Source: Streptomyces sp. SAI-135
Lineage (GTDB): Bacteria; Actinomycetota; Actinomycetes; Streptomycetales; Streptomycetaceae
Direction: 5' to 3'
Assembly (NCBI RefSeq): GCF_029893805.1
Contig: NZ_JARXYP010000002.1
Coordinates: forward strand, 8,680,001-8,744,000
Length of the DNA stretch: 64,000 nucleotides
Part shown: one piece after another, positions 34,655-44,542 of the stretch
Numbering within the stretch: position 1 is the stretch's first letter
Layout: each line of letters opens with the position of its first letter
Position numbers and translations under genes: made by a program
Notes under the pieces: model-generated
Database searches by the model: none
Told to the model about the DNA's origin: nothing
The model's input: the letters and a program-made list of their open reading frames with translations, nothing else

Positions 34655-35647
34655 TCAGGCAGGCCGTGCACCGGGCAGGGGCAGGCCGGCTGCCGGCTGA
34701 TCGGCGGCGTGATCCAGCCGTTGCGGGAGCCGCGCGGCGAGGTGGTCGATGAGGGCGCTGACGCGGCGCGGGACATGTCCGTCCTCCTCCAGGAGGGCGT
34801 AGATGTCGGCGGCCGGTGTCGACAGGTGGGGCAGGACCCGGACGAGTTCGCCGCGTTCCAGATGCGGCTTGACGTGCCATTCCGACCGCATGATCACACC
34901 ACGGCCCTCCAGGGCCCAGCCGGTCACCACGTCGCCGTCGTTGCTGGACAGGCTGCCGTTCACCCGTACGTGCCGGGGGCGGTCCGCGTCCCCGAAGCGC
35001 CAGAGCGCGAAGTCGCTCTCGTTCTCCCGCAGCACGATGCAGTTGTGCCGGGCCAGATCCTCGATGCTCTCCGGGGTGCCGTGCTCGGCGAGGTACGACG
35101 GCGCCGCGCAGGGCACGCGCCGGTTCCTGGCCAGCCGCCGCATGCGCAGCGAGGAGTCGGGCGGCATGCCCACGTGGACGGCCACGTCGAACTCCCGCTG
35201 GTGGGGCCGCAGCGGCAGCGCGGAGGTCTGCAACCGGACGTGCAGTTCCGGGTGGGCGGCGGCGAACTCGCCGAGCAGCGGCGCGATGTGCGCGCGACCG
35301 AGACCGAGCGTGGCCTCGACGACCACGGACCCGCGCAAGCCCCCGGCCGTGTCGGTGATGGTGTCCTCCAGCTCGCGTACCTGGTCGAGGATCGCCTCGA
35401 CGCGCGCCGCGTAGAGCGCGCCCTCCGACGTGAGCACCAGGCGGCGGGCGCCGCGTTGCACGAGCCGGACGTCCAGGCGGCGCTCCAGCGCGCTGAGACG
35501 CTTGCTGACGACCGGCAGGGAGCAGCCGAGTTCTCGCGACGCGGCCGTCAGTGTCTCGCTCGACGCGACCACGTGGAAGAACTGCAGGTCGTTCACGGCT
35601 GTACGGCTCTTGGACGAGGGACGACCAGAACGCCGGGGGCTTTCCAT
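34655..35647 (-). CDS. LysR-family regulator
   Basis: A 330-residue LysR regulator: N-terminal winged helix (about 18-78, VNDLQFFHVVASSETLTAAS, CSLPVVSKRLSALERRL) and a periplasmic-binding-like effector domain (from about 105). It is divergent from the tartrate-dehydrogenase gene at 35796, with a 148-base gap, so it is the natural activator of the catabolic operon. The start at 35647 is the longest; a GTG at VNDLQFF inside is an alternative. Confidence 0.87.
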   Translation of the reverse strand: MESPRRSGRPSSKSRTAVNDLQFFHVVASSETLTAASRELGCSLPVVSKRLSALERRLDVRLVQRGARRLVLTSEGALYAARVEAILDQVRELEDTITDTAGGLRGSVVVEATLGLGRAHIAPLLGEFAAAHPELHVRLQTSALPLRPHQREFDVAVHVGMPPDSSLRMRRLARNRRVPCAAPSYLAEHGTPESIEDLARHNCIVLRENESDFALWRFGDADRPRHVRVNGSLSSNDGDVVTGWALEGRGVIMRSEWHVKPHLERGELVRVLPHLSTPAADIYALLEEDGHVPRRVSALIDHLAARLPQRLDHAADQPAAGLPLPGARPA

Positions 35648-35658
35648 GGGGGAAAACG

Positions 35659-35707
35659 TACCTTGCCCTTTACGCCCTTGTAACGGGTGTCACCGCTGGC
35701 CAAGGTA
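35659..35707. promoter_or_regulatory. Weak inverted repeat in the LysR-operon gap
   Basis: TACCTTG (35659-35665) pairs with CAAGGTA (35701-35707), 35 bases apart, in the divergent promoter. It could be the LysR recognition and activation sites. The evidence is only positional. Confidence 0.3.
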
Positions 35708-35795
35708 GGACCCAGCCGCGCCGTGACCGGAATGCCTCTGGACTGAGTGCCCGTCACCGGCCTCGCGCATCAATCCGTGGACGGGGAGTGAATTC

Positions 35796-36953
35796 GTGCC
35801 GCACAGCTATCGCATCGCAGCGATTCCGGGCGACGGGATCGGCCGCGAGGTCGTCCCGGAGGGGTTGAGGTGCCTGCGGGCCGCCGCCGAGGCGCACGGG
35901 TTCGCACTCGACGTCACCGAGTTCGACTTCGCCAGCGCCGACTACTGGCTCAGCCACGGCACGATGCTGCCCGACAACTGGCGGGACGTACTCGGCACGT
36001 TCGATGCGATCTTCTTCGGCGCGGTCGGCTGGCCGGAGGTGGTCCCGGACCATGTCTCGTTGTGGGGCAGCCTGCTCCAGCTGCGGCGGGGCTTCGACCA
36101 GTACGTCAACCTGCGCCCCGTCCGGCTGCTGCGCGGTGTGCGCAGTCCGCTGCGTGACCACCAGCCGGGCGACATCGACTTCTACGTCGTGCGGGAGAAC
36201 ACCGAGGGCGAGTACTCCAGCATCGGCGGCCGGATCTTCGAGGGCACCGATCGCGAGACGGTCGTGCAGGAGACGGTCATGACACGCACCGGCGTCGACC
36301 GCGTCCTGCGCTATGCCTTCGAACTCGCCTCGTCCCGCCCTGGCAAGCACCTGACGTGGGCGACGAAGAGCAACGGCATCTCGATCTCCATGCCCTACTG
36401 GGACGAACGCGCGACCGAGATGGCCGCCCGCTACCCCGACGTGACCGCGGACAAGGACCACATCGACATCCTGACCGCGAAGTTCGTCCTCCAGCCCGAC
36501 CGGTACGACGTGGTCGTCGCCAGCAACCTGTTCGGCGACATCCTCTCCGACCTCGGCCCGGCCTGCACCGGGACGATCGGCATCGCCCCCAGCGCGAACA
36601 TCAACCCCGACCGCTCCTTCCCCAGTCTCTTCGAGCCCGTGCACGGCTCGGCGCCGGACATCGCCGGCCTCGGTGTCGCCAACCCCGTGGGCCAGATCTG
36701 GAGCGGCGCCATGATGCTCACCCACCTCGGCGAGCACGAGGCGGCCGCGCACGTCGTGGCCGCGATCGAGAGCGTTCTGGACGAGCAGCCCGATGTGGTC
36801 ACCCCCGACCTCGGGGGCACGGGGACGACCGTAGGGCTGGGCGAGGCCATCGCGGTGCGGATCGCCGCGGGATCACTCGCCGGCTCCGGCGGGGGCACGG
36901 CGACCGGTGACGCCGCCGGCCGCGCGGTCGAAGAGGGGGTCGCGGCGTCATGA
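35796..36953 (+). CDS. Tartrate/isopropylmalate-type dehydrogenase
   Basis: A 385-residue NAD-dependent beta-decarboxylating dehydrogenase. It fits tartrate dehydrogenase/decarboxylase best: IAAIPGDGIGREVVPEG at the start, catalytic Lys/Tyr region with VRENTEGEYSS, and the family signature NLFGDILSDLGP near 247-258, which binds the 2-hydroxyacid and metal. A 30-residue Gly/Ala tail extends past the normal C-terminus. It starts at GTG 35796 and overlaps the hydantoinase-B start (ATGA). The family oxidises tartrate, malate or related 2-hydroxydiacids. Confidence 0.88.
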   Translation: MPHSYRIAAIPGDGIGREVVPEGLRCLRAAAEAHGFALDVTEFDFASADYWLSHGTMLPDNWRDVLGTFDAIFFGAVGWPEVVPDHVSLWGSLLQLRRGFDQYVNLRPVRLLRGVRSPLRDHQPGDIDFYVVRENTEGEYSSIGGRIFEGTDRETVVQETVMTRTGVDRVLRYAFELASSRPGKHLTWATKSNGISISMPYWDERATEMAARYPDVTADKDHIDILTAKFVLQPDRYDVVVASNLFGDILSDLGPACTGTIGIAPSANINPDRSFPSLFEPVHGSAPDIAGLGVANPVGQIWSGAMMLTHLGEHEAAAHVVAAIESVLDEQPDVVTPDLGGTGTTVGLGEAIAVRIAAGSLAGSGGGTATGDAAGRAVEEGVAAS

Positions 36954-38617
36954 CCAGACCTGTCTCCGACCCGGTCGGCCTCGAAGTGCGCTGGGACCGG
37001 CTCGCCGCCGCCACCGACGAGGCGGCCTCCACCATGCTGCGCACGGCGTTCTCCACGATCATCCGGGAGTCGAACGACTACACCGTCGTCCTGATGGACC
37101 GCGCGGGCCGCACGATGGCCGAGTCACGCGCCGGCATCCCCGCCTTCGCCGCCTTGATGAGCTCGCTGACCGCACTGCTCCTCGAACGGTTCCCCGCGGA
37201 CGAGTGGCAGGACGGCGACAGCGTCATCACGAACGACCCGTGGATCGCCACCGGGCACCTGCCCGACATCGCCATGATCTCGCCGGTCTTCCACCGAGGA
37301 CGGCTCGTCGCGTTCGCAGGCACCGTGGCGCACTCACCGGACATCGGCGGCACACCCTCGATGAGTGCGACCGAGCTCCTGTCCGAGGGGATCCTGATCC
37401 CGCCGCTGCGGCTGTTCCGGGCCGGACGCGTCGAGCAGGGGGTCAAGGACCTGCTGCTGGCGAACGTACGACTGGCGGACCAGGTATGGGGCGACCTGGA
37501 GGCGCAGGCCGCGGCCCACGCCGTGTGCCGCCGACGTGCCCGGGAGTTCCTCGACGACTTCCGCGAGCCGCACTTCGAGACGTTCGCGGCCCAGGTCCAC
37601 GCGGTGACCGACGAGGCGATGCGGGCGGGCGTCCGCGACCTGCCCGACGGCGTCTACCGCGCCGCCCTGGACGCGGACGGCGTCGAAGGCCACCCCACGC
37701 ACATCGCGTGCGCGGTGACCGTGCGCGGCGAGGAGGTGGAGATCGACTACACCGGCAGCTCCCCCCAGGTGCCCTTCGCGACGAACTCGACGCTCAACTA
37801 CACCCGCGCCTACTCCATGTACCCGCTGAAGATCCTGCTGGACCCGTCCACGCGCACCAACTGGGGCTCCTACCGGTCCATCCAGGTCACCGCTCCGGAG
37901 GGCACGATCGTCAACCCGAGATTTCCCGCGCCCGTCGTGGCACGGCACCTCACCGGGCACCTCCTGTCCTGTGCGGTGTACCAGGCACTGGCCCCGGTGC
38001 TGCCCGACCGTGTCATCGCGGACAGCGGCGGCGCCCCCGCTCTGCGGGTCCGCTTCGCCGGGGTCGACGACTCCGGCCGGCCCTTCAGCCTGATGCTGTT
38101 CGCCAACGCGGGAATGGGCGCGTCCAAGGAATCGGACGGGCTGTCCGCCACCGCCTTCCCGACCAACTCGGGAGGCGGCAGCATCGAGGCCCTGGAGGCC
38201 GCGTCCCCGCTGCACTTCCTCCGCAAGGAGCTGCGTGCCGGATCGGGCGGACGGGGCCGGCGCCGTGGAGGCCTGGGCCAGACCATCGAGGTCCGCAACC
38301 CCACGAGCCGACCGGTGCAGATGGTGCTGCTCGGAGACCGCGAACGGCACCCGGCGCTCGGACTGGCCGGCGGTGAACCCGGCGCCACCGCACAGGTCGT
38401 CCTGGACTCCGGCGAGCGTGTCCCCCTGAAGTCGATCTCACGGCTGGCCCCCGGCTCCTCGGTGGTCATCTCCTTCGCCGGCGGCGGCGGCTTCGGCCGC
38501 CCCGAGGAGCGCGAGCCCGAACTCCTGGTCGCCGACGAGATCGCCGGCTACACACGTCCCGCCACGCACACGGCCTCGACGGCGGTCGGCAGCACGCATG
38601 AGGAGGCGGGCCGATGA
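36950..38617 (+). CDS. Hydantoinase B / oxoprolinase-type beta subunit
   Basis: A 555-residue HyuB-family subunit. The N-terminus DPVGLEVRWDRLAAATDEAA is typical, followed by STIIRESNDYTVVLMD (about 37-52) and the conserved NDPWIATGHLPDI (about 94-106), plus a late GGGGFGRPEER. Together with HyuA it forms ATP-dependent ring-opening or carboxylating enzymes such as N-methylhydantoinase, 5-oxoprolinase, and acetone or acetophenone carboxylase. It overlaps the HyuA start by four bases. The substrate cannot be read from sequence. Confidence 0.9.
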   Translation: MTRPVSDPVGLEVRWDRLAAATDEAASTMLRTAFSTIIRESNDYTVVLMDRAGRTMAESRAGIPAFAALMSSLTALLLERFPADEWQDGDSVITNDPWIATGHLPDIAMISPVFHRGRLVAFAGTVAHSPDIGGTPSMSATELLSEGILIPPLRLFRAGRVEQGVKDLLLANVRLADQVWGDLEAQAAAHAVCRRRAREFLDDFREPHFETFAAQVHAVTDEAMRAGVRDLPDGVYRAALDADGVEGHPTHIACAVTVRGEEVEIDYTGSSPQVPFATNSTLNYTRAYSMYPLKILLDPSTRTNWGSYRSIQVTAPEGTIVNPRFPAPVVARHLTGHLLSCAVYQALAPVLPDRVIADSGGAPALRVRFAGVDDSGRPFSLMLFANAGMGASKESDGLSATAFPTNSGGGSIEALEAASPLHFLRKELRAGSGGRGRRRGGLGQTIEVRNPTSRPVQMVLLGDRERHPALGLAGGEPGATAQVVLDSGERVPLKSISRLAPGSSVVISFAGGGGFGRPEEREPELLVADEIAGYTRPATHTASTAVGSTHEEAGR

Positions 38618-40686
38618 GCCGCACGGTCAGGATCGGCGTCGACGTCGGCGGAACGTTCACCGATCTGCTGCTGCACGACCCGCACCGGAAACTGATCCAG
38701 CCGGGGAAGCTGCCCACCACACCGCATGCCCCCAACGAAGCCATCACCGCGGGGATCGCCCGCCTGCTGGAGGAGACGTCCACGGCCCCCGCGGACGTCG
38801 CCGGCATCGTGCACGGCACCACGCTGGTGACGAACACCCTGCTGGAACGCACCGGAGCGGTCGTCGGCCTGCTCACCACCCGCGGGTTCAGCGACTCCCT
38901 GGAAATGGGACGGGAGACGAGGTTCGACACCACCGACCTGCACGCCCGGCCCGCCCAGCCGCTGGTGCCGCGCCACCTGCGCCGCGGGGTGCCCGGGAGG
39001 CTTGCCGCCAACGGCGGTGAACTCGAACCGCTCGACGAGCAGGCCGTCCTGGCGGCGGTGCGGGAACTGGTGGACCAGGGCATCGAGGCGCTGGCCGTGG
39101 CCCTCATGCACTCCTATCGCGACGCCGGGCACGAGCACCGGGTACGGGACCTGGTCGCGCGTGCCCACCCCGACCTGCCCGTCACGCTCTCCAGCGCCGT
39201 CGCCCCGGTCATCGGCGAGTACGAGCGGGCCGGCACCGCCTGCCTGAACGCGTATGTGCAGCCCCTGATGTCGCGCTACCTCGACGACCTGCGCGACGAC
39301 CTGACCGCCATGGGGATCGACGCGCCCCTTCGCATCATGCTCTCCGGCGGTGGTGTCACGACTCTTGAGGACGCCAAGCGGTTCCCCGTACGGCTGCTGG
39401 AGTCGGGCCCTGCGGCCGGTGCCATCGCCGCCGCCGCAGTCGCCCGGACGCTGGGGGAGCAGGACGTCGTCTCCTTCGACATGGGCGGGACCACCGCGAA
39501 GATCGCCGTGGTCCAGGGGGGCAGGCCCAGGCTCAAGCACGACTTCGAGGCGGGGCGGGTCGACAAGTTCAAGCCCGGCTCGGGGCTGCCGGTGCGCCTG
39601 ACCGTCGTCGACATGATCGAGATCGGTTCGGGAGGCGGCTCGATCGCGGCACCCGACGCGCTCGGGCTGCTCAAGGTGGGACCGCGCAGCGCCGGTTCGG
39701 TGCCCGGTCCCGTCGCCTACGGGCGTGGCGGCGAGCGGCCCACCGTGACGGACGCCGACCTGATCCTCGGCTGTCTCGACGCGGACAACTTCCTCGGCGG
39801 CGAGATGAGGCTGCGCACCCGCGAGGCCCACAAGGCGCTGACGCGTGAGGTGGCGGGTCCGCTGGGACTCGACACCGCCGACGCCGCCGCCGGGATCGTC
39901 GAGGTGGTCACCGAAAGCATGGCCGCCGCCGCCCGCATGCACCTGTCCGAACAGGGCGAGGACCCCGCCGACTTCGCCCTGCTGGCCTTCGGCGGAGCGG
40001 GACCCGCCCATGCCTACGGGCTGGCGAAGTCGCTGAAGATCCCCAAGGTGATCGTGCCGATGCGGGCCGGAGTGATGTCCGCCTGCGGTCTCCTGGCCGC
40101 CGCTCCCACGGTCGACGAGGTCCGCAGTCTGCCCTCGCCCCTCGCCGACGTCGACTGGGACCGGGTGGCCGCGCTGTACGACGAGATGACGTCCAGGGCC
40201 ACCGACACGCTTCAGCCGGGCGACCCGGAGCTGGTGCGGGTCCACCGCTCGGCCGACATGCGCTACCTCGGCCAGGGCTTCGAGATCGAGGTCGGCGTGG
40301 CCGAGCAGGACTTCGGTCCGCACGGTCTCGGACGCATCCGGAGCGCCTTCGAGTCGACGTACCGGGCCGTGTTCTGCCGCTCCCTCGAAGGGGCCGTGGA
40401 AGTCGTGAACTGGCGGCTTTCCATGCGGCTGCCCGGTCATGAGCTGTCGATGGAGGTCGGCCCCGCGGGAGGGGGTGAGGCGCGCCGGGGTGCCCGTTCG
40501 GTCTGGTTTCCGGGACACGGGCCGCTGGAGACCACCGTGTGGAACCGCTACGAGCTCACGCCGGGCACCGAGCTGGCAGGTCCGGCGATCTTCGAGGAGC
40601 GTGAATCGTCCTGCTCCTTCGGGCCGGACTGCCGGATCCGGGTCACCGACGACCTGACCCTCGTGGTCGAGCTCGACCGGGTCTGA
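38614..40686 (+). CDS. Hydantoinase A / oxoprolinase-type alpha subunit
   Basis: A 690-residue ATP-binding HyuA-family subunit. It has the phosphate-1 motif GVDVGGTFTDLLLHD at the start (about 7-21), a second ASKHA motif FDMGGTTAK (about 289-297), and the SESTR-like LESGPAAGAIAAA (about 263-275). Partner of the 36950 HyuB. The couple needs ATP and usually Mg or Mn. Given the neighbouring 2-hydroxyacid genes and AtuA, a carboxylase- or lactamase-like reaction on an acid is possible. Confidence 0.9.
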   Translation: MSRTVRIGVDVGGTFTDLLLHDPHRKLIQPGKLPTTPHAPNEAITAGIARLLEETSTAPADVAGIVHGTTLVTNTLLERTGAVVGLLTTRGFSDSLEMGRETRFDTTDLHARPAQPLVPRHLRRGVPGRLAANGGELEPLDEQAVLAAVRELVDQGIEALAVALMHSYRDAGHEHRVRDLVARAHPDLPVTLSSAVAPVIGEYERAGTACLNAYVQPLMSRYLDDLRDDLTAMGIDAPLRIMLSGGGVTTLEDAKRFPVRLLESGPAAGAIAAAAVARTLGEQDVVSFDMGGTTAKIAVVQGGRPRLKHDFEAGRVDKFKPGSGLPVRLTVVDMIEIGSGGGSIAAPDALGLLKVGPRSAGSVPGPVAYGRGGERPTVTDADLILGCLDADNFLGGEMRLRTREAHKALTREVAGPLGLDTADAAAGIVEVVTESMAAAARMHLSEQGEDPADFALLAFGGAGPAHAYGLAKSLKIPKVIVPMRAGVMSACGLLAAAPTVDEVRSLPSPLADVDWDRVAALYDEMTSRATDTLQPGDPELVRVHRSADMRYLGQGFEIEVGVAEQDFGPHGLGRIRSAFESTYRAVFCRSLEGAVEVVNWRLSMRLPGHELSMEVGPAGGGEARRGARSVWFPGHGPLETTVWNRYELTPGTELAGPAIFEERESSCSFGPDCRIRVTDDLTLVVELDRV

Positions 40687-40789
40687 ACCGTCGGGCGACC
40701 GGTCCGGGGACCGGCCGTCCCCCCACGCCAACACCGACAAACCATCCAGTAGCTGCCCGATATGGTGGCGGCTTGAAGGGACGACCCCT

Positions 40790-42064
40790 GTGACGACGGT
40801 GTCAGTAGGGCAGCGCACACGAACCCGGCGCATCACGTTCCTGGTCGCTCTCGCGGTCTTCGCACAGGAGTCGACCTGGAACTTCTACGAATCCCAGGTT
40901 CCGCCGCTCCTGCGGGAGCATCTCACCAGCACGGCCGTCGTGGGCCTGCTGATGGGCATGGACAACCTGCTCGGCATCTTCATCCAGCCGTGGATCGGCA
41001 ACCGGTCCGACCGGACGAGGACCTCCTGGGGCCGGCGGATGCCCTACCTGGTGGTGGGGATGCCGATCGCCGCCACGCTCTTCGTCCTCATCCCGCACAG
41101 CGCGGGATCCTTGCCGCTGCTGATCGTGGTGCTGTTCTCGTACGCGCTCGTCGCCAACACCTTCAAGCCGATCGCCGAGGCGCTCGTACCGGACTTCATC
41201 GCACCCGAGCGGCGCAGCCGGGCCAACGCCGCGGTCAAGATCGCCTCCAGCGTCACGGCCATCGTCGCCGCGCTCATCAGCATCTTCCTCGTCGACAACC
41301 ATCTGAGCGTCGCGTTCGCGATCCCCGCGATCATCATGCTGATTTCGATCGGAGTGCTCGCGGCCACCGTGCGCGACAACCGGTCGCCGGCCTACCAGGC
41401 AGCGGTGGCGGAGAGCGATGGGGAGAGCGGCGCCGAGCGCACCGAGCCGAGGGTCCGGGACACCTTCGTCGAGATCCTCAGGGACGCCGACCGCAGCCGG
41501 CTGCTGGTGCTTCTCGCGATCCTCCTCTTCGGCAGCGCGTGGGCCGCGTCCCGTTCGCTGATCACGCCGTACGGGATGGAAGCCCTGGACATGTCACGGG
41601 GAGCCGCCGGCGGGCTCACCCTGCCCAGCGGCATCGCCTTCATCCTGGCGGCATATCCGGCAGCCGTGCTCGCCGAGCGGTACGGACGGCTCCGGGTCAT
41701 GGCCGTGGGCATGTCGGTCTTCGCCGGCGCCATGGTGCTGGGGACGATCGTCCCGACCCCCACGGGGACCACCGTGGCCCTGTGCCTCGCGGCGGCCGGC
41801 GCGACCTGCTTCCTGGTCAACGCGGTGGTCGTGCTGTGGAACCTCGCACCCTCGGCACGGGTCTTCGGGACCTACGCCGGTATGTACACCGTCGGCTGGG
41901 CCGGCGGCGGCTTCCTGGGCCCGGCGGTGGTCGGCGGCATGGTCGACATCACCGGCTGGCCGCTGATGCTCATCGACATCGCTCTGGTCGCCGCGCTGTC
42001 GATCATCGTCGTGGCCAGGATCAGTGTGCTCCAGCGGCGCACCGGCCTGACGCTCGCCCAGTAA
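40790..42064 (+). CDS. MFS importer (copy 2)
   Basis: A 424-residue, 12-helix MFS transporter clearly paralogous to the N-terminal part of the 28154 protein: FAQESTWNFYESQVP, LLMGMDNLLGIFIQPW, ANTFKPIAEALVPDFIAP and SVAFAIPAIIM all have near-identical counterparts there. A GAAGGGA precedes the GTG start. It probably imports the substrate of the operon. In contrast to copy 1 it is not fused to AtuA. Confidence 0.92.
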   Translation: MTTVSVGQRTRTRRITFLVALAVFAQESTWNFYESQVPPLLREHLTSTAVVGLLMGMDNLLGIFIQPWIGNRSDRTRTSWGRRMPYLVVGMPIAATLFVLIPHSAGSLPLLIVVLFSYALVANTFKPIAEALVPDFIAPERRSRANAAVKIASSVTAIVAALISIFLVDNHLSVAFAIPAIIMLISIGVLAATVRDNRSPAYQAAVAESDGESGAERTEPRVRDTFVEILRDADRSRLLVLLAILLFGSAWAASRSLITPYGMEALDMSRGAAGGLTLPSGIAFILAAYPAAVLAERYGRLRVMAVGMSVFAGAMVLGTIVPTPTGTTVALCLAAAGATCFLVNAVVVLWNLAPSARVFGTYAGMYTVGWAGGGFLGPAVVGGMVDITGWPLMLIDIALVAALSIIVVARISVLQRRTGLTLAQ

Positions 42065-42125
42065 CCAGCGGATCCCCGGGGCGCGGCGCGTGCCCAGCGC
42101 CCGTCGCGGCAAGAGACGAGGAAAT

Positions 42126-43112
42126 GTGCCCCGCATCCTGATCACCACCGACTATCTACGGCCCGACGACGAGGTCGATCACTACCTTCGGGCGCACGGC
42201 CACACGACGGTACATACTCCGCCGGCCGGCCGAGGCGGTCCCGAGGAGCTCGTCGCCGCCCTCGACGGGATCGACGCGGCGCTCGTCGGCCATGATCCGC
42301 TGACGGCCCAGGTCCTCGCCCGAGCTCCCCGTCTGCGTGTCATCGTGCGCACCGGCGTCGGCTACGACTCGATCGACGTCGGCGCCGCGGGCAGACTCGG
42401 CATCACGGTGAGCAACCTGCCGGGGATCAACGCCAACGCCGTGGCCGAGTACACCCTCGGTCTGCTGCTGGCGGCCGCGCGGCGCCTGGTGCAGAGCGCT
42501 GGGGGCGTCGCAGCCGGCCGGTGGCCCAGGGAGGACGGTCACGAGCTGCGGGGGTCCACGCTCGGCCTGATCGGATACGGGGCGGCAGCGCGCGCCGTGG
42601 TACCGCTGGCGCGGGCCTTCGGCATGGACGTCCTCTGCACGACCGGTGTGCCCGAGGACCAACGCTCGGACCCGTCGGTGCGGTTCGTCGCGCTGCCCGA
42701 GCTGCTGGCGGCATCCGACTACGTGTCGGTGCACACCGCGCTGACGGACCGCACACGCGGTCTCCTGAACGCCGCCGCCTTCCGGCGGATGAAGTCGACG
42801 GCGGTGCTGGTCAACACCGCGAGGGGGGCCGTCGTCGACGAACTGGCCCTCGCCGACGCCGTGCGCACCGGTGAGATCGCCGCGGCCGCGCTCGACGTGG
42901 TGAGCGCGGAGCCGCTCCCGGCCGACAGCCCGCTGCGGGACGTCGAGGGAATCGTCGTCTTCTCCCACCTCGCGGGCCAGACCGCCGAAGCCCGTGCCGC
43001 CGCCGGCCTCGAAGGTGCGGCCGAGGTCTTGGCCGCCCTCGCGGGCCGCCCCCGGTTCGCGGTCAACGCCCACCTGCTGCCCCACGCCCCCACCGCCCGG
43101 GCCGACGGGTGA
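42126..43112 (+). CDS. D-isomer-specific 2-hydroxyacid dehydrogenase
   Basis: A 328-residue NAD-linked dehydrogenase of the D-2-hydroxyacid family (phosphoglycerate/glyoxylate-reductase-like). The nucleotide motif GLIGYGAAARAV (about 152-163), catalytic Arg in LVNTARGAVVDE, Glu in DVVSAEPLP and His in VVFSHLAGQT are all present. The GTG at 42126 follows GAGGAA; the longer frame from 42090 lacks a ribosome site. The AtuA gene starts within 45 bases (or overlaps if its GTG at 43109 is used). It could oxidise a 2-hydroxy acid or reduce a 2-oxo acid in the pathway. Confidence 0.9.
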   Translation: MPRILITTDYLRPDDEVDHYLRAHGHTTVHTPPAGRGGPEELVAALDGIDAALVGHDPLTAQVLARAPRLRVIVRTGVGYDSIDVGAAGRLGITVSNLPGINANAVAEYTLGLLLAAARRLVQSAGGVAAGRWPREDGHELRGSTLGLIGYGAAARAVVPLARAFGMDVLCTTGVPEDQRSDPSVRFVALPELLAASDYVSVHTALTDRTRGLLNAAAFRRMKSTAVLVNTARGAVVDELALADAVRTGEIAAAALDVVSAEPLPADSPLRDVEGIVVFSHLAGQTAEARAAAGLEGAAEVLAALAGRPRFAVNAHLLPHAPTARADG

Positions 43113-43156
43113 CACCCGCCCGCCACCTGCCCGGCGCACCGACAGGAAAGAGGAAC

Positions 43157-44542
43157 ATGGACAACCAACGGGTCGACCAGGTCAAGGTCCTGGCACCGAC
43201 CGGCATGCTCGGAGCGGGCTTTCCCGAGGCCACGATCGAGCGAGGTCTGACGCTCGGAGCCGACGTCATCTCCGTCGACGCGGGCAGCACCGACTCCGGC
43301 CCCTACTACCTAGGCGCGTCGCAGCCCAAGACCACCCGCGCGGCGGTCGCCCGGGACCTGCGCGTCCTGCTCAAGGCGGCGGCAGGCGCGGGCATCCCAC
43401 TGATCGTCGGCTCGTGCGGCACCAGCGGCACCGACTCCGGTGTCGACTGGGTCGCCGGCATCGTCGCCGACATCCTGGCGGCAGAGGGACTCCGGCTGCG
43501 GGTCGCGCGCATCTACAGCGAGCAGTCGGCCGGCGAGCTCCTCGAGCGACTGGACGAGGGCCGGATCCATGCCCTGCCCCCGCTCGGCGAACTGGAGCCG
43601 GAGACGTTGCAGAGCTGCGCCCACATCGTGGGCGCGATGGGACACGAGCCGATCGTCGCCGCGCTGGAGGCCGGTGCGCAGGTCGTGCTCGCCGGCCGGG
43701 CCACCGACACCGCCATCGCCGCCGCGTATCCGCTGATGAAGGGAATGCCGGCCGGCCCCGCCTGGCACGCCGCCAAGATCATCGAGTGCGGCGGGCAGTG
43801 CACCAGCAATCCACGCTCCGGTGGGGTCCTGGCCACCGTCGACGCCGACGGCTTCACCATCGAGCCGCTCGACCCGACGGCAGCCTGCACACCGATCCTG
43901 GTCGCCGCCCACATGCTCTACGAGACCGTGGACCCGTTCCAGATGCGCGAGCCGGACGGCACCCTGGACGTCCGTGAAGCCGTCTACACCGCACTGGACG
44001 ACCGCATCGTGCGGGTCGAGGGCTCGCGGTTCCATGTCGCCGACCAGCACACCGTCAAGCTCGAAGGCGCTCGGATCACCGGCTACGAGACCATGTCGTT
44101 CAGCGCGATCCGCGACCCGCACATCCTCGCGAACATCGACGACTGGGCCGATCTCATGCGGACGATGATCCGGCAGCGGGTGGAGCAGACGATCGGCCTC
44201 GGCGAGGACAAGTACGCCTTCGATCTGCGCCTGTACGGGCACAACGCCATCCTCGGCGATCTCGAACCGGCAGCGGGACCGCCTCGCGAGGTGGGAGTCA
44301 TGCTCCTCGTCAACGCGCCGGACCAGAGCACCGCGACCGCCGTCGCGAAGATCGCCAACCCCTTGATGCTCCATCTGCCGACGGCCGACATGGACTACCT
44401 GCCCAGCCTGGCGTTCGCCACCTCACCGGCCGAGGTCGAGCGCGGCCCGGCGTACGAGTTCGTGCTCAACCACGTCGTCGACACCCGTACCCCCACCGAC
44501 ATGTTCCGCACCGAGTTCGAGGAGGCCGCCCATCATGGCTGA
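43157..44542 (+). CDS. AtuA (DUF1446) family protein (copy 2)
   Basis: A 461-residue AtuA-family protein. Key segments: LAPTGMLGAGFPEA, SVDAGSTDSGPYYLG, VGSCGTSGTDSG, IYSEQSAGELLERL, GRATDTAIAAAYPL and KIIECGGQC. These match the module-1 copy at 25425-26786. AtuA is needed for acyclic-terpene (citronellol) utilisation in Pseudomonas, but the biochemical step is unclear. The ATG at 43157 follows GAAAGAGGAA; a GTG at 43109 overlapping the previous gene is an alternative. Its 3' end overlaps the DUF4387 start by eight bases. Confidence 0.92.
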   Translation: MDNQRVDQVKVLAPTGMLGAGFPEATIERGLTLGADVISVDAGSTDSGPYYLGASQPKTTRAAVARDLRVLLKAAAGAGIPLIVGSCGTSGTDSGVDWVAGIVADILAAEGLRLRVARIYSEQSAGELLERLDEGRIHALPPLGELEPETLQSCAHIVGAMGHEPIVAALEAGAQVVLAGRATDTAIAAAYPLMKGMPAGPAWHAAKIIECGGQCTSNPRSGGVLATVDADGFTIEPLDPTAACTPILVAAHMLYETVDPFQMREPDGTLDVREAVYTALDDRIVRVEGSRFHVADQHTVKLEGARITGYETMSFSAIRDPHILANIDDWADLMRTMIRQRVEQTIGLGEDKYAFDLRLYGHNAILGDLEPAAGPPREVGVMLLVNAPDQSTATAVAKIANPLMLHLPTADMDYLPSLAFATSPAEVERGPAYEFVLNHVVDTRTPTDMFRTEFEEAAHHG